Notes: generated from the letters alone by a model not told the origin. Counted from the stretch's first letter, positions 26,571-35,678 are shown. The stretch: DNA of 64,000 bases from Duganella sacchari (GCF_900143065.1 NZ_FRCX01000001.1:434001-498000); one strand, 5' to 3'. Program-made: numbers and translations.

Positions 26571-26598
26571 TTGAATTTACCATTCAGTGGAATAATAT
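26571..26598 (+). promoter_or_regulatory. Predicted promoter of the TonB-like gene
   Basis: TTGAAT (26571-26576) and TAATAT (26593-26598) are separated by 16 bases in an AT-rich segment, with AAAGGAG just before the start codon at 26642. Confidence 0.5.
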
Positions 26599-26641
26599 AC
26601 TTCTAATACATAGTAATATTTCACACCACAAAGGAGCATCC

Positions 26642-27271
26642 ATGAACCAAAGAAAGAACCTCACCGGTATGACGACCGTCGTAGCGCTGCATGTGGTTTT
26701 GTTGGCCGCTTTCCTGCATGGGTCCAAACTGAGCGTGTTCAAACCGGCTCCCCAGACGATCGATCTGGTGCCGAATCTGGAGCCGCCCGCACCCAAGCCG
26801 CGCGACCTGCAGGTGCAGGAGCCGCGTATGAAGGAGCCTGATGTCTTCGTGCCGGTGCCCGTGGTGGCGATTCCCACCGAGTCGCCGCCCACCATTGCGC
26901 GCCGCACGGAGACCGCGCCGGATACATCGCTGCCGCCCCCTCGTATCGTCGATGGCGGCGGTGGCGGCGTGACGCCAGCCAGACTGGCGCCTGCGGTGAC
27001 GCCAGCCGTAGTGGACGCCCAGGCGTGCAGCAAGCCGGACTATCCCAAGAACGCGCTGCGCAACGGCGACACCGGCACCGTAATGCTGGCCTTCCTGATT
27101 GGCACGGACGGCAAGGTGGCAGATTCGCGCATCGAAAAGTCCAGCGGTTTCCGCGATCTGGACCGCGCCGCACAGGCCGGCCTGAGCCTGTGTCACTTCA
27201 AACCGGGCACGGTGGACGGCGTCGCCCAGCAGTCCTGGACACGGATGCAGTACGTCTGGAGCCTGGATTAG
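26642..27271 (+). CDS. TonB-family energy transducer
   Basis: 209 residues. One N-terminal helix (TTVVALHVVLLAAFLHG) carries a His as in TonB proteins. A proline-rich periplasmic linker follows (about 35-110, PPAPKPRDLQV). The C-terminal TonB domain at about 125-209 contains PDYPKNALRNGDTGTVMLAF and GKVADSRIEKSSGFRDLDRAA. It would couple the ExbBD proton-driven motor to outer-membrane receptors such as the one upstream. No exbB or exbD lies beside it. The two Cys in the C-terminal domain (ACSKP, LCHF) are unusual for TonB and may form a disulfide. Confidence 0.88.
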   Translation: MNQRKNLTGMTTVVALHVVLLAAFLHGSKLSVFKPAPQTIDLVPNLEPPAPKPRDLQVQEPRMKEPDVFVPVPVVAIPTESPPTIARRTETAPDTSLPPPRIVDGGGGGVTPARLAPAVTPAVVDAQACSKPDYPKNALRNGDTGTVMLAFLIGTDGKVADSRIEKSSGFRDLDRAAQAGLSLCHFKPGTVDGVAQQSWTRMQYVWSLD

Positions 27272-27292
27272 CTAGCACTACACGAAGTTCAC

Positions 27293-27321
27293 TTGCAGGA
27301 TTTGCTACTCTCCTCTATAAT
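27293..27321 (+). promoter_or_regulatory. Strong sigma-70 promoter of the outer-membrane barrel gene
   Basis: TTGCAG (27293-27298), a 17-base spacer and TATAAT (27316-27321). Transcription should begin near 27328, at the foot of the leader hairpin. Confidence 0.75.
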
Positions 27322-27330
27322 ATTGCCCGC

Positions 27331-27376
27331 GCGAAACGGAGCACCCGCATGAAGCAGGATGCGCCGTTTCGCTTTT
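27331..27376 (+). promoter_or_regulatory. 5'-terminal leader stem-loop of the barrel mRNA
   Basis: Outer arms GCGAAACGG (27331-27339) and CCGTTTCGC (27364-27372) pair perfectly. Inside, CGCAT (27346-27350) pairs with ATGCG (27359-27363), and TTTT follows. Predicted transcription starts only a few bases before the first arm. It could protect the 5' end, as in ompA-type mRNAs, or act as an attenuator; it could also be a terminator for the upstream TonB-like gene. Confidence 0.6.
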
Positions 27377-27397
27377 GTCACACTTTAGGGAAAACAA

Positions 27398-27952
27398 ATG
27401 AACAAAATCGTTATCGCACTGATCGCTGCTCTGGCAGCTCCACTGGCAGCCCACGCTGAAGGCGCATACGTTGGTGGCAACATCGGCCGTGCAGAGCAAA
27501 AAGCTCACATCGATGGCTTCTCGGTAAAAGAAAGCACCACCGCATACAAACTGTACGGCGGCTACAACTACACCAAGAACTTCGGCGCGGAAGTTGGCTT
27601 TGTCGACCTGCGTGAAGCAGAAAAATCGGGCAACGGCGCACGCGTGTCGTCCAAGCCACAGAGCCTGTACGTAGCGGCTACCGGCACCCTGCCACTGGAC
27701 GAGCAGTTCGCACTGTTCGCCAAAGTAGGCGTAGCACGTAACCACGTCAAGCTGGCTGGTTCGGGCCTGGGCTACAACTACAGCGGTTCGGAAAACCGCA
27801 CCGCGCCATTCATCGGCGTAGGCGCTTCGTACGCCCTGAACAAAAACGTCAGCTTCGTTGCAGAATACGAAAACTTCGGCAAAGTAGCTAAAGACGGCAA
27901 AGACAACATCAAAGCTGACTTCCTGTCGGTTGGCGTGCGCTACGCCTTCTAA
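27398..27952 (+). CDS. Small outer-membrane beta-barrel protein (OmpA/opacity-like)
   Basis: 184 residues. Signal peptide MNKIVIALIAALAAPLAAHA. The mature protein of about 164 residues has eight predicted amphipathic strands with alternating aromatics (YVGGNIGRAEQ, YKLYGGYNYTKNFGAEVGF, SVGVRYAF) and ends in Phe, the signal for the BAM insertion machinery. It has no peptidoglycan-binding domain, so it is a pure barrel. Codon use is strongly biased to preferred codons. Together with the strong promoter, leader hairpin and strong terminator, this points to high expression. Function is probably structural or adhesive. Confidence 0.85.
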   Translation: MNKIVIALIAALAAPLAAHAEGAYVGGNIGRAEQKAHIDGFSVKESTTAYKLYGGYNYTKNFGAEVGFVDLREAEKSGNGARVSSKPQSLYVAATGTLPLDEQFALFAKVGVARNHVKLAGSGLGYNYSGSENRTAPFIGVGASYALNKNVSFVAEYENFGKVAKDGKDNIKADFLSVGVRYAF

Positions 27953-27973
27953 GCTTTATACAAGCATAAAAAA

Positions 27974-27998
27974 ACCGGCGTTAAGCCGGTTTTTTTTC
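27974..27998 (+). terminator. Rho-independent terminator of the barrel gene
   Basis: ACCGGC-gttaa-GCCGGT stem followed by a run of T, 20 bases past the stop. The A-run on the other side lets it also serve the convergent phosphopantetheinyl transferase gene. Confidence 0.9.
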
Positions 27999-28002
27999 GT
28001 CT

Positions 28003-28626
28003 TCAGGGTAGCATCACCATCTCGATTTGCGGTGGCCGCGCCAAAGGCTGGGCACTGCATAGCGCCACCGACAGCTCCGGGTGGGGCAGCGTCACACAAT
28101 GGCCGCCACTGATGTCGTTCAGTTTGAAGCGCGCTTCCTTCTCGCTCCACAAACGGTAAAACCCATCCACGCGCTCATCGCCGGACAGCGCCTGGATACG
28201 CGCCCACTGCGCCATCTCATCCACATCGAAAGCCTGCGCCGCCAATGCCGCCAAGTCGCGCGTGACATCGCGCATCTCGATATCCAGTCCCAGCGCGGTC
28301 TGCGCACTGACCGCGCAAGCGGCCCAACGCCCGCTGTGGGCGATGCTGAAACCGGGCGCCATGCCTTTGGCCACCGGTGCGACCAGCTTGGGCGCCTTGC
28401 CCACCTGCTCTTCCAGACGCACATCTTGCGGCGCCACGTTGAGGACACGGGCCAGTGCCGCCCGCGCCAGAATGCGGCCGACAATGAACTGGCGCTGACG
28501 CTGCGCGCGGACAAAGCGCTGGTGCCGCGCCATCTCGCCCGGCGTCAACCAGCCGCGATAGCGTTGCAGGTCCGCTTCCGTGACAGCATCGGCATCCACC
28601 ATCCAAAGCGAAGCAAGTACTGTCAT
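28003..28626 (-). CDS. 4'-phosphopantetheinyl transferase (Sfp type)
   Basis: 207 residues. The three family motifs are present: FSIAHSGRWAACAVS, LGLDIE (magnesium-binding acids) and the long FYRLWSEKEARFKL. It transfers phosphopantetheine from CoA to carrier-protein serines, activating fatty acid, polyketide or non-ribosomal peptide synthases. The length and broad-specificity motif pattern are of the Sfp/EntD class, so it may serve a siderophore or polyketide pathway elsewhere in the genome. No such synthase is in this window. Confidence 0.92.
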   Translation of the reverse strand: MTVLASLWMVDADAVTEADLQRYRGWLTPGEMARHQRFVRAQRQRQFIVGRILARAALARVLNVAPQDVRLEEQVGKAPKLVAPVAKGMAPGFSIAHSGRWAACAVSAQTALGLDIEMRDVTRDLAALAAQAFDVDEMAQWARIQALSGDERVDGFYRLWSEKEARFKLNDISGGHCVTLPHPELSVALCSAQPLARPPQIEMVMLP

Positions 28627-28737
28627 GAGGCGCTACCGCCTAACGTGCAAATCAATTGCTGCATGGTCGTCTGCCAGGGTATAAAAACCAGCGAATTATA
28701 AACCAGCGACCAGCGCTAACAATAAATTGCGGCGGTT

Positions 28738-29832
28738 TCAGAACACCCAGAGCTTATCGGCCGGCAGCTGTAGCCAGTAACGCCCAGGCTCCAGGCGGTA
28801 CTTGGAATATGCCCGCAGGCTGAGCTCCACGCCTCCTTCGCCCTTGAACAGGCACTCGAAGCGGTCGCCCAGATACATGCAGGTCAACAGCGGCAGCTCG
28901 ATGGCGTTATCCACCGGCGTGGCGCTGACCTTGACCTCTTCCACGCGAATGATGGTCGTGCCGTCGCCGCTGCCCGCACCAGCGCCGCGCGCACTGGCTT
29001 GCAGGCGGGCGCCGTTGATTTCCAGCTGCACCTGCTTGCTTTCGCGCTGAATCACACGCGCCGGCAAGCGGTTGTTACTGCCCATGAATTCCGCCGTGAA
29101 CAAGGTGTCGGGCGTTTCGTACATGCTTTGCGGCGTGCCTTGCTGTTCGATCTTGCCGTTATTGAGCAGCAGGATGCGGTCTGAAATCGCCATTGCCTCC
29201 GCCTGGTCGTGCGTGACCATCAACGCGGACAGCCCCATACGCACAATCAGTTCGCGCAAGAAGGCGCGCGCTTCTTCACGCAGCTTGGCGTCCAGGTTGG
29301 ACAGCGGCTCGTCCAGCAGTATCACCGGCGGGTTATAGACCAGCGCGCGCGCAATCGCCACGCGCTGCTGCTGGCCACCGGACAGCTGGTGCGGAAAGCG
29401 TTCGCCCAGATGGCCCAGGCCCAGGTTTTTCAGCACGTCGCTGACCTTGTCCTTGATTTCGCTGGCGCCTAGCTTGCGCAGCTTGAGGCCATAGGCCACG
29501 TTGTCGAACACGGTCTTGTGCGGCCACAGTGCATAGGACTGGAACACCAGGCCCAGGTTGCGGTTCTCGGCCGGCATTTCAAAGCCCCTGGCGCCGTCGA
29601 ACACATTGCGCTCGCCGATGGCGATGGTGCCCGCCTTCGGACTTTCCAGACCCGCCACGGCGCGCAGCAGCGTAGTCTTGCCGCTGCCCGAAGGACCAAG
29701 CAGCGCCACCACTTCGCCCTTTTGCAGGTGCATGGACACGCCCTTCAGAATCGGATTGGCATGCGCGCCGGTGCCGTAGTCCAGGTGCAGCTCGTTGACG
29801 GTCAGTTCGTTAGTCATGATGTCTCGTTTCAT
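28738..29832 (-). CDS. ABC transporter ATP-binding protein (FbpC/PotA class importer)
   Basis: 364 residues. Walker [11 protein letters not shown]-loop [13 protein letters not shown], signature [15 protein letters not shown], Walker B VILLDEP and the switch His ([10 protein letters not shown]). The C-terminal 110 residues form a TOBE-type regulatory domain. This class energises binding-protein-dependent import of iron(III), polyamines, phosphonates and similar solutes. It is the last gene of the composite uptake operon. An alternative start five codons on (29817, [10 protein letters not shown]) is equally likely. Confidence 0.92.
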   Translation of the reverse strand: MKRDIMTNELTVNELHLDYGTGAHANPILKGVSMHLQKGEVVALLGPSGSGKTTLLRAVAGLESPKAGTIAIGERNVFDGARGFEMPAENRNLGLVFQSYALWPHKTVFDNVAYGLKLRKLGASEIKDKVSDVLKNLGLGHLGERFPHQLSGGQQQRVAIARALVYNPPVILLDEPLSNLDAKLREEARAFLRELIVRMGLSALMVTHDQAEAMAISDRILLLNNGKIEQQGTPQSMYETPDTLFTAEFMGSNNRLPARVIQRESKQVQLEINGARLQASARGAGAGSGDGTTIIRVEEVKVSATPVDNAIELPLLTCMYLGDRFECLFKGEGGVELSLRAYSKYRLEPGRYWLQLPADKLWVF

Positions 29833-29842
29833 GTTGATTCAC

Positions 29843-31612
29843 TCAGTTGTGGAGTTTGACGCCAAAGCGCAGCGCGACACCCAGGCCGATCGCCACCAGC
29901 GAGATATTGATGAATGACAGCGCCGCCACCAGGTCAGTGGAACCGGTCGCCCACAGCGACACCAGCATTGCGCCGATCACCTCGGTGCCCGGCGACAGCA
30001 GGTACACGCCGGTCGAATATTCGCGTTCAAAAATCAGGAACACCATCAGCCAGGCGCCCAGCAGGCCGTACTTGATCAGCGGGACAGTGACGTCACGCGT
30101 GACCTTGCCGCGCGTGGCGCCGACAGCGCGTGCCGCCTCTTCCAGCTCCGGCCCCACTTGCAGCAGCGCGGTCGAAATCAGCCGCATGCCGTAAGCCAGC
30201 CACACCACCGAATACGCCAGCCACAAGGCAAAGATGGTAGAACGCAGCGAACGCAGTACCGGTATCGCCTGCTCGCTGAGCCAAAGCGCCACGCCGTTGT
30301 CTATGCCCTTCAACATGCCATCCAGCCAGCTCGGAACAAACAGGAACACCCACAGGAAGGACAGGCCGGCCAGCAGGCCAGGTACGGCACGCGGCACCAG
30401 CACGCTGTAGTCGAGGAAGCGGGTAATCATGTCCGGCTTACGGTGCATGGCCAGCGCAATCGCGCAGTAGCAGATCACCGCAGCGGCGCCGCCGATCACG
30501 CCGATCAGCACCGTGTTGAAGATGCCGCGCATCAGCGCCGGCTGCTCCAGGATTTCGCGGAAGTGCTGCAAGGTCAGTACATCCGCCAGCTTCACGCCCT
30601 CGCCCCAGTACTGCACGAAAGAGCGCAGCACGATGCCGGACATCGGCATGATGATGGTGAACATCAGCCAGCCGAAAATCAGCGCGAAGGCCAGCCATTT
30701 CCAGCGGCCCAGCGGCATGGCCTTGGAACGCGCGCCCTTGCCTTTGATCGATACGAACTTATTGGACGACTTGAGCAGCCAGCGCTGTACCATCACCAGC
30801 GGCATGGTCACCATCACCAGGCACACCGCGACAGCCGCCATCAGGTGGTACGACGGCGTTCCCAGCTTGTTGGTCAGCTTGTACAGATAGGTGGCCAGCA
30901 CCATATGACCTTCCGGATCGCCCAGCACCAGCACCAGGCCAAACACTTCAAAGCCCAGGAAGAACACCAGCACGCCAGCGTAGGCCAGTGCCGGCGTAAT
31001 CATCGGCAGCGACACATTGAACATCACCTGCAGCGGTGAGGCGCCCGTCACGCGCGCCGCCTCTTCCACATCAGAGCCCAGGCTTTTCAGCGCCGACGAA
31101 GCGTACAGATAAACGTGCGGCACGTGCGTCAGACCAGCGATCACCACGATGCTGGTGAAGGAGTAGATATTCCATGGGATGAAGCCGAGGATGTCCTTGG
31201 CCCACAGCGAATAGAAGCCCACCGGCCCCATCGCCACCACGTAGCCAAAGCCCATCACCATCGGCGAGACGAAGATCGGCACCAGCAGCAGCGGTGCGAT
31301 GAAGCCCTTGCCCGGCAAATCGGTGCGGATCATGAGGAAGGCCAGCATGCCGCCCAGCGGCACGGCGATGATGGCCAGACCGGAAGCCAGCCAGAAGGCG
31401 TTCTTGAAGGCGACCGCAAAATCGGGGTCTTCAAAGATGAAGCGGTAGGCATCCAGGCCCAGCTCCTTGGCCGGCATGAAGAATGGCGCGTTCAAAAAGC
31501 TTTGATAGAAAATCAGGAACAGCGGCAGGAAAATGACGCCGGCAGCCAGCGTCACCACCACACCGCGCGGCCAGTTCAAGCCTGGCCGGCCGGAGTGAGC
31601 GAGAATTTGCAT
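29843..31612 (-). CDS. ABC importer permease, fused double domain (FbpB class)
   Basis: 589 residues with two tandem binding-protein-dependent permease domains of about six TM helices each. Coupling EAA-like loops lie at EEAARVTGASPLQVMFNVSL (first half) and EEAARAVGATRGKVTRDVTV (second half). One polypeptide therefore supplies both halves of the membrane pore, as in iron(III)-type transporters. It is separated by 12 bases from the binding-protein gene and 10 from the ATPase gene. Confidence 0.93.
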   Translation of the reverse strand: MQILAHSGRPGLNWPRGVVVTLAAGVIFLPLFLIFYQSFLNAPFFMPAKELGLDAYRFIFEDPDFAVAFKNAFWLASGLAIIAVPLGGMLAFLMIRTDLPGKGFIAPLLLVPIFVSPMVMGFGYVVAMGPVGFYSLWAKDILGFIPWNIYSFTSIVVIAGLTHVPHVYLYASSALKSLGSDVEEAARVTGASPLQVMFNVSLPMITPALAYAGVLVFFLGFEVFGLVLVLGDPEGHMVLATYLYKLTNKLGTPSYHLMAAVAVCLVMVTMPLVMVQRWLLKSSNKFVSIKGKGARSKAMPLGRWKWLAFALIFGWLMFTIIMPMSGIVLRSFVQYWGEGVKLADVLTLQHFREILEQPALMRGIFNTVLIGVIGGAAAVICYCAIALAMHRKPDMITRFLDYSVLVPRAVPGLLAGLSFLWVFLFVPSWLDGMLKGIDNGVALWLSEQAIPVLRSLRSTIFALWLAYSVVWLAYGMRLISTALLQVGPELEEAARAVGATRGKVTRDVTVPLIKYGLLGAWLMVFLIFEREYSTGVYLLSPGTEVIGAMLVSLWATGSTDLVAALSFINISLVAIGLGVALRFGVKLHN

Positions 31613-31624
31613 GATGTTGAGTCC

Positions 31625-32710
31625 TTACTTCTTGCCAGCGGTTTCTTTCCACTGCTTCAGGAAGGCCATGCGCTTGGCTGGCCCCAGGAATTGCAGCAGG
31701 ATAGGATGCACCGGCACCGGCTTGATATTGTCCTTGCCGATCTGTTTAATCAGCTCGGCGGAGGTGGTCTCGCCAGTCACATCGGCGCGGATCGCGAACA
31801 GTTTGGAGTCGTTGGCGATGATGGTCTGGCCACGGTGCGACAGCATGTAATCCAGCCACAGCTTGGCGGCGTTGACGTTCTTGGCCGATTTATTGATGAA
31901 GAACACGCGCGACATCACCAGCGTGTAATCCTTCGGCAGCACCACGCCTATCGACGGATCGGTCTTGGCGCGCACCAGCGCATAGGAGCCCAGTACGTTG
32001 TAGCCGATCAGGTTCTCGCCGGACGAAATCCGCTCCATCATGGTGCCGGTGGACGATTGCACGCGCACCTTGGCCACGCCAAACGCATTTTCCATCTCAA
32101 GGAACTTGGGATTTTCACGCGCATCCTGCGTCATGAACATGAAGCCCACGCCGGATTTTTCGATATCGTAGGTGGTGACCTTGTCTTTGAATTTGGGCTG
32201 CTGTATCAGCTTGGTGAAGTCGGCGTGCGTTTGCGGCACTTCCTTGGCATCCACCAGGCGCTTGTTGTAGACGATGGCGGCCGGCTCGAAGGTGGTGCCG
32301 TAAGCCTTGTCGTCCCACACCGCCCAGCCAGGAATCTTGGCCGCTTCCACCGATTTGTACTGCAGCGCGTAGCCGTCCGACGCCAGGCGCATTTGCAGGT
32401 CCATGGCCGACGACCACATGGCATCGGCAGTGTTGCCGCCCGCCGCCACTTCGGAGATGAAGCGGTTATACACTTCGGTGGAATTCATGTCGTTGTATTC
32501 GACCGTAATGCCCGGATACAGCGCGCTGAAATCCTTGATCAGCGGCTGCGTGGCCTTGCTGTCGGTGGCGCCGTAGATCACCAGCTTGCCCTCTTTCTTG
32601 GCGGCGTCGATGATCTTCTGATAGTCGGCCGGATAGCCCGCCGGGACTTGCGCCAGCGCCGAACCGGCAAAAAACGCGCATGCAGCGGCCACAGTTGTTT
32701 TCAACATCAT
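31625..32710 (-). CDS. Periplasmic solute-binding protein of the ABC importer (FbpA-like fold)
   Basis: 361 residues from the chosen ATG, which has GGAG six bases before it; an ATG four codons earlier would overlap that site. Signal peptide LKTTVAAACAFFAGSALAQ. The mature protein is a two-lobe binding protein (KEGKLVIYGATDSKATQPLI, TVEYNDMNSTEVYNRF). Iron-binding FbpA proteins carry a paired Tyr motif near the hinge. Here the matching segment reads NLIGYNVLGSYAL with no Tyr pair, so iron may not be the ligand; an organic anion or phosphonate is possible. It sits between the permease and a Bug/TctC-like protein. Confidence 0.88.
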   Translation of the reverse strand: MMLKTTVAAACAFFAGSALAQVPAGYPADYQKIIDAAKKEGKLVIYGATDSKATQPLIKDFSALYPGITVEYNDMNSTEVYNRFISEVAAGGNTADAMWSSAMDLQMRLASDGYALQYKSVEAAKIPGWAVWDDKAYGTTFEPAAIVYNKRLVDAKEVPQTHADFTKLIQQPKFKDKVTTYDIEKSGVGFMFMTQDARENPKFLEMENAFGVAKVRVQSSTGTMMERISSGENLIGYNVLGSYALVRAKTDPSIGVVLPKDYTLVMSRVFFINKSAKNVNAAKLWLDYMLSHRGQTIIANDSKLFAIRADVTGETTSAELIKQIGKDNIKPVPVHPILLQFLGPAKRMAFLKQWKETAGKK

Positions 32711-32733
32711 CGTAATCTCCATAGGTTTTTGTT

Positions 32734-33702
32734 TCAGCGCATCAGGCCTAATTCGGCTGCACGCTTACCGTAGTCATCCACGGCTTTCTTGACATAGACC
32801 GCCAGCGCATCGCCGGTCAGCCCAAAGGGATACAAGCCCGAAGCTGCGCGCATCTGCGCAAACTGCGGATTGGCCAGCACACGGTCGAACGCCGACACCC
32901 ACTGGCGATAGTTGGCATCCGGCGCGTGAGGACTCATCCACACGCCACGGATAATCGGCCACACCACATCCACACCCTGCTCACGCGCAGTCGGCACATT
33001 GGCCAGCACGCCGGGCAAACGCTGCTCGGACAGCACCGCCAGCACACGGGTATTGCCGCTGGCCGCATACAGCGACGCTTCGCTGGCATCGCCCGACACC
33101 ACCTGCACATAGTTCGCATGCATCGCGGTGAAGGCTTCGCCGCCGCCCTCCAGCGCCACGAAACGCAGCGCTTTCGGATCAATGCCGGCGCTCCTGGACA
33201 CCAGCGCCATCTTCAGCCAGTCCTGGCTGCCGATGGTGCCGGAGACGCCAATCAGCACCTTCTGCGGATTGGCCTTGAGCGCGCCGATCAGGTCATGCAG
33301 CGTCTTGTAGGGTGAATCGGCGCGCACCGCGATCATGCCGTAGTCCGCACCCAATGCCGCCACCCAGCGCACATCCGACGCATTCACCTTGCCGAACTTG
33401 CCCTGTGCGAGATTCAGCAGCGAGCCGCCGGAAAACGCCACCAGCGTATTCGGCTCGGTACGGCGGCGCGACACCAGCGAGTGCCACGCCACCGCACCAA
33501 TCCCGCCCGGCAGATAGGTGATATGCATATCGGATGGCGGCGGCTTGGGCGTGTCGCGCAGGCCGTACAAGCCCTTTTGCGCCAGCTTGCAGGTCAGGTC
33601 CATCGCGCCGCCCGGTTTGGACGGCACGATGCACTCCAGCCCTGCCGCCTGGGCCGCCACACCAAACAGCAGTGCGCAGATGAGTGCCAGCAGGTTTTTC
33701 AT
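32734..33702 (-). CDS. Bug/TctC-family tripartite tricarboxylate binding protein
   Basis: 322 residues. Signal peptide MKNLLALICALLFGVAAQAA. The mature start LECIVPSKPGGAMDLTCKLA carries the P-x-x-P-G-G-x-x-D anchor of Bug proteins, followed by VLIGVSGTIGSQDWLKMAL and AREQGVDVVWPIIRGVWM. Bug proteins bind carboxylates or related solutes and normally serve TctAB membrane partners, which are absent here. In Bordetella the homologue BctC also signals to the BctE kinase. The start overlaps the porin stop (TGATG). Its place in an ABC operon divergent from a TctDE-like pair suggests a sensing or ligand-supply role. Confidence 0.9.
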   Translation of the reverse strand: MKNLLALICALLFGVAAQAAGLECIVPSKPGGAMDLTCKLAQKGLYGLRDTPKPPPSDMHITYLPGGIGAVAWHSLVSRRRTEPNTLVAFSGGSLLNLAQGKFGKVNASDVRWVAALGADYGMIAVRADSPYKTLHDLIGALKANPQKVLIGVSGTIGSQDWLKMALVSRSAGIDPKALRFVALEGGGEAFTAMHANYVQVVSGDASEASLYAASGNTRVLAVLSEQRLPGVLANVPTAREQGVDVVWPIIRGVWMSPHAPDANYRQWVSAFDRVLANPQFAQMRAASGLYPFGLTGDALAVYVKKAVDDYGKRAAELGLMR

Positions 33703-34766
33703 CAGAAGCGGTGCTGCATGCCGACCGTCAGGCCGCGCTGGCTGGTGCCATAGCCGGCATCATCGCGCGACAGGCCGGTGAGCTGGCCATTCTTCGCTTT
33801 GGCATAAGCGGCCGTCACGTGCAGGTCGGTGCGCTTGGACAGCGCGTAGCGGTAGCGCGCCACATACATGGTCGGATCGGCGTCCTTGCCGGCAGCGACG
33901 TTCTTGACGTTCACGTGGTAGATGGCGCCAGTCAGCGTGGTCACTTCGTTGGTCTTGTAGGCGACACCGGCCCAGGTGGTGGTGGCGTCGACATCGTCGG
34001 TGAGTGCCTTGCCCGCCACCAGCTTGTAGTCGCGCAGCACTGCCCACACCTTGACTGGGCCGGTTTCGTAATTGGCGCCGATGTGCCACACCGTGTTCTT
34101 GTCGCGGTTACCAGTGGCTGGCACCGTGTTGCCGTTGTTGCGTTCCCAGGTCGCCATCAGGTTTGCGCCGCCGAGTTTGTAGACGGTGCTGAAGCCCACC
34201 TTGGCGCTGTCCTGCGCACCGGTAGTCTGCTCGCCGGCCGCGTAGTTGGCGCCGATCTTCCAGTCGCCAAAGCTGCCCGCGTATTTGATGATGTTGTCGT
34301 ACTGGGTGGTGAAGCCGTATTTACTTGGGCCGGTGGCGGGACCGGAAGTCGCCCAGGAGTAGAACGGCGCAAAGCCCATCGGGTCGAAAGCGATCACGGT
34401 GTCATACACGGTCGTGAACGAGCGGCCTATCACCACGCGGCCAAACGCGCCCTCCAGCCCAACGTTGGCCTGGCGCTTGAACAGCGCGCCGTCCTGCGCA
34501 CCGGTATCCATCAGGATGCCGCCTTCCAGATTGAACACGGCTTTCAGGCCGCCGCCCAGGTCTTCGCTGCCGCGCAGGCCCCAGCGCGACGTGTTCATTC
34601 CGCCCGAGATCACGCGGGTCATGTTGCCACCGGTAGGCGTCTGGTTATTGGCGCTCTCCACGCCCACATCCAGCAGGCCGTAGACTTGGACATTGGACTG
34701 TGCGTGGGCGCTGCCGGCGGCAGCAAGCATCGCCAGGACCGCGAGGGTCAACGGGGATTTCTTCAT
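33702..34766 (-). CDS. Gram-negative general porin (Omp32/OmpC-like, trimeric 16-strand)
   Basis: 354 residues. Signal peptide ending GSAHA, mature start QSNVQVYGLLDVGVESANN, then LGGGLKAVFNLEGGI and FGRVVIGRSFTTVYD (loop 3 region), and the C-terminal strand RGLTVGMQHRF ending in Phe. These are the hallmarks of betaproteobacterial porins. As first gene of the operon it probably gives outer-membrane passage to the substrate of the downstream importer. Confidence 0.93.
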   Translation of the reverse strand: MKKSPLTLAVLAMLAAAGSAHAQSNVQVYGLLDVGVESANNQTPTGGNMTRVISGGMNTSRWGLRGSEDLGGGLKAVFNLEGGILMDTGAQDGALFKRQANVGLEGAFGRVVIGRSFTTVYDTVIAFDPMGFAPFYSWATSGPATGPSKYGFTTQYDNIIKYAGSFGDWKIGANYAAGEQTTGAQDSAKVGFSTVYKLGGANLMATWERNNGNTVPATGNRDKNTVWHIGANYETGPVKVWAVLRDYKLVAGKALTDDVDATTTWAGVAYKTNEVTTLTGAIYHVNVKNVAAGKDADPTMYVARYRYALSKRTDLHVTAAYAKAKNGQLTGLSRDDAGYGTSQRGLTVGMQHRF

Positions 34767-34959
34767 GAATTGTCTCCAGATATAGTTTTATGTGTTCTGA
34801 TTTTTGCAATCAGGCGTCCACTATAGGAGCGTCAATCTTTCAATTGCCTTTCAGTGTCTCCTGCTCACCACAAACCCGGCGGGGACTTCCTTTTTATCCG
34901 CCAGCAGCCCATGATGCTGGCCTTACCCTGCACTTATTTGACCGAACTGGCAAGACCCC
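34767..34959. promoter_or_regulatory. Divergent control region between porin operon and tctD-like gene
   Basis: On the minus strand TATAGT (34825-34820) is a likely porin -10 box. Just downstream, at the expected 5' end of the mRNA, the palindrome CTGATT-N5-AATCAG spans 34797-34813 and could be an operator or an mRNA-end hairpin. No convincing -35 box was found for either direction, which fits activator-dependent promoters. Binding by the TctD-like regulator is inferred. Confidence 0.45.
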
Positions 34960-35673
34960 ATGCGCATACTGTTAGTTGAAGACCACACCGAATTACAGCA
35001 TTGGCTGGCCAAAGCCCTGCGCGACGCCCATCTGACGGTGGAATGCGCCGACAATGGCGCCGATGCGGACGCGCTCTTGCACACGCAGGACTATTCGCTG
35101 GTCATCCTCGACCTGACCTTGCCGCGCATGGATGGCCTGGATGTGCTCAAGCGCCTGCGCGCGCGTGGCGGCCCGCGCGGCAAGACGCCGGTGCTGATCC
35201 TGACCGCGCGCGGCGGCCTGGAAGACCGCGTGCAGGGCCTGAACCTGGGTGCAGACGATTACCTGGCCAAGCCGTTCGAACTCGCAGAACTGGAGGCGCG
35301 CGTCAAGGCGCTGCTGCGCCGCAGCGTCGGCAACGAGACGCTGGTGCACAATTGCGGCGCGCTGAGTTTCGACACCGTGACCCGCATGTTCAGCTATGCC
35401 GGCAACGCACTGGCGCTGACGCCGCGCGAACACGCCGTGCTGGAGACACTGATTACCCGCACCGGCCGCGCCGTCGCCAAGGAAAAGCTGTTCGATGAAG
35501 TGTTCTCGCTGGGCGACGACGCCAATCTCGACGCCATCGATTTATACATCCACCGCGTGCGCAAAAAGCTGGACGTGGAAGGTCCCGATGCCGCCGTCAT
35601 CACCACGCTGCGCGGCATCGGCTATCTGCTGCAGCCGCGTTCCGCAGTCGGCGGCCCGGGCGGAGCCGGCTAG
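34960..35673 (+). CDS. tctD: TctD-like OmpR-family response regulator
   Basis: 237 residues. The receiver starts MRILLVEDHTELQHWLAKAL with phospho-acceptor Asp51 in LVILDLTLPRMDGLDV and the conserved Lys in DDYLAKPFELAELEARV. A winged-helix DNA-binding domain follows, ending HRVRKKLDVEGPDAAVITTLRGIGY (from about residue 195). It resembles TctD, the activator of tricarboxylate uptake. It is co-transcribed with the kinase gene five bases downstream and divergent from the porin-Bug-ABC operon, its probable target. Confidence 0.88.
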   Translation: MRILLVEDHTELQHWLAKALRDAHLTVECADNGADADALLHTQDYSLVILDLTLPRMDGLDVLKRLRARGGPRGKTPVLILTARGGLEDRVQGLNLGADDYLAKPFELAELEARVKALLRRSVGNETLVHNCGALSFDTVTRMFSYAGNALALTPREHAVLETLITRTGRAVAKEKLFDEVFSLGDDANLDAIDLYIHRVRKKLDVEGPDAAVITTLRGIGYLLQPRSAVGGPGGAG

Positions 35674-35678
35674 CCGCC

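Noticed and set aside
27349..27459. A small frame beginning in the barrel-gene leader and overlapping its start
   Set aside because: The ATG lies inside the leader hairpin and the peptide looks random; the structural explanation is sufficient.
31625..32710. Calling the ABC binding protein an iron(III)-binding FbpA
   Set aside because: The fold fits, but the paired Tyr motif is missing and the Bug/TctDE context suggests an organic ligand, so the substrate was left open.
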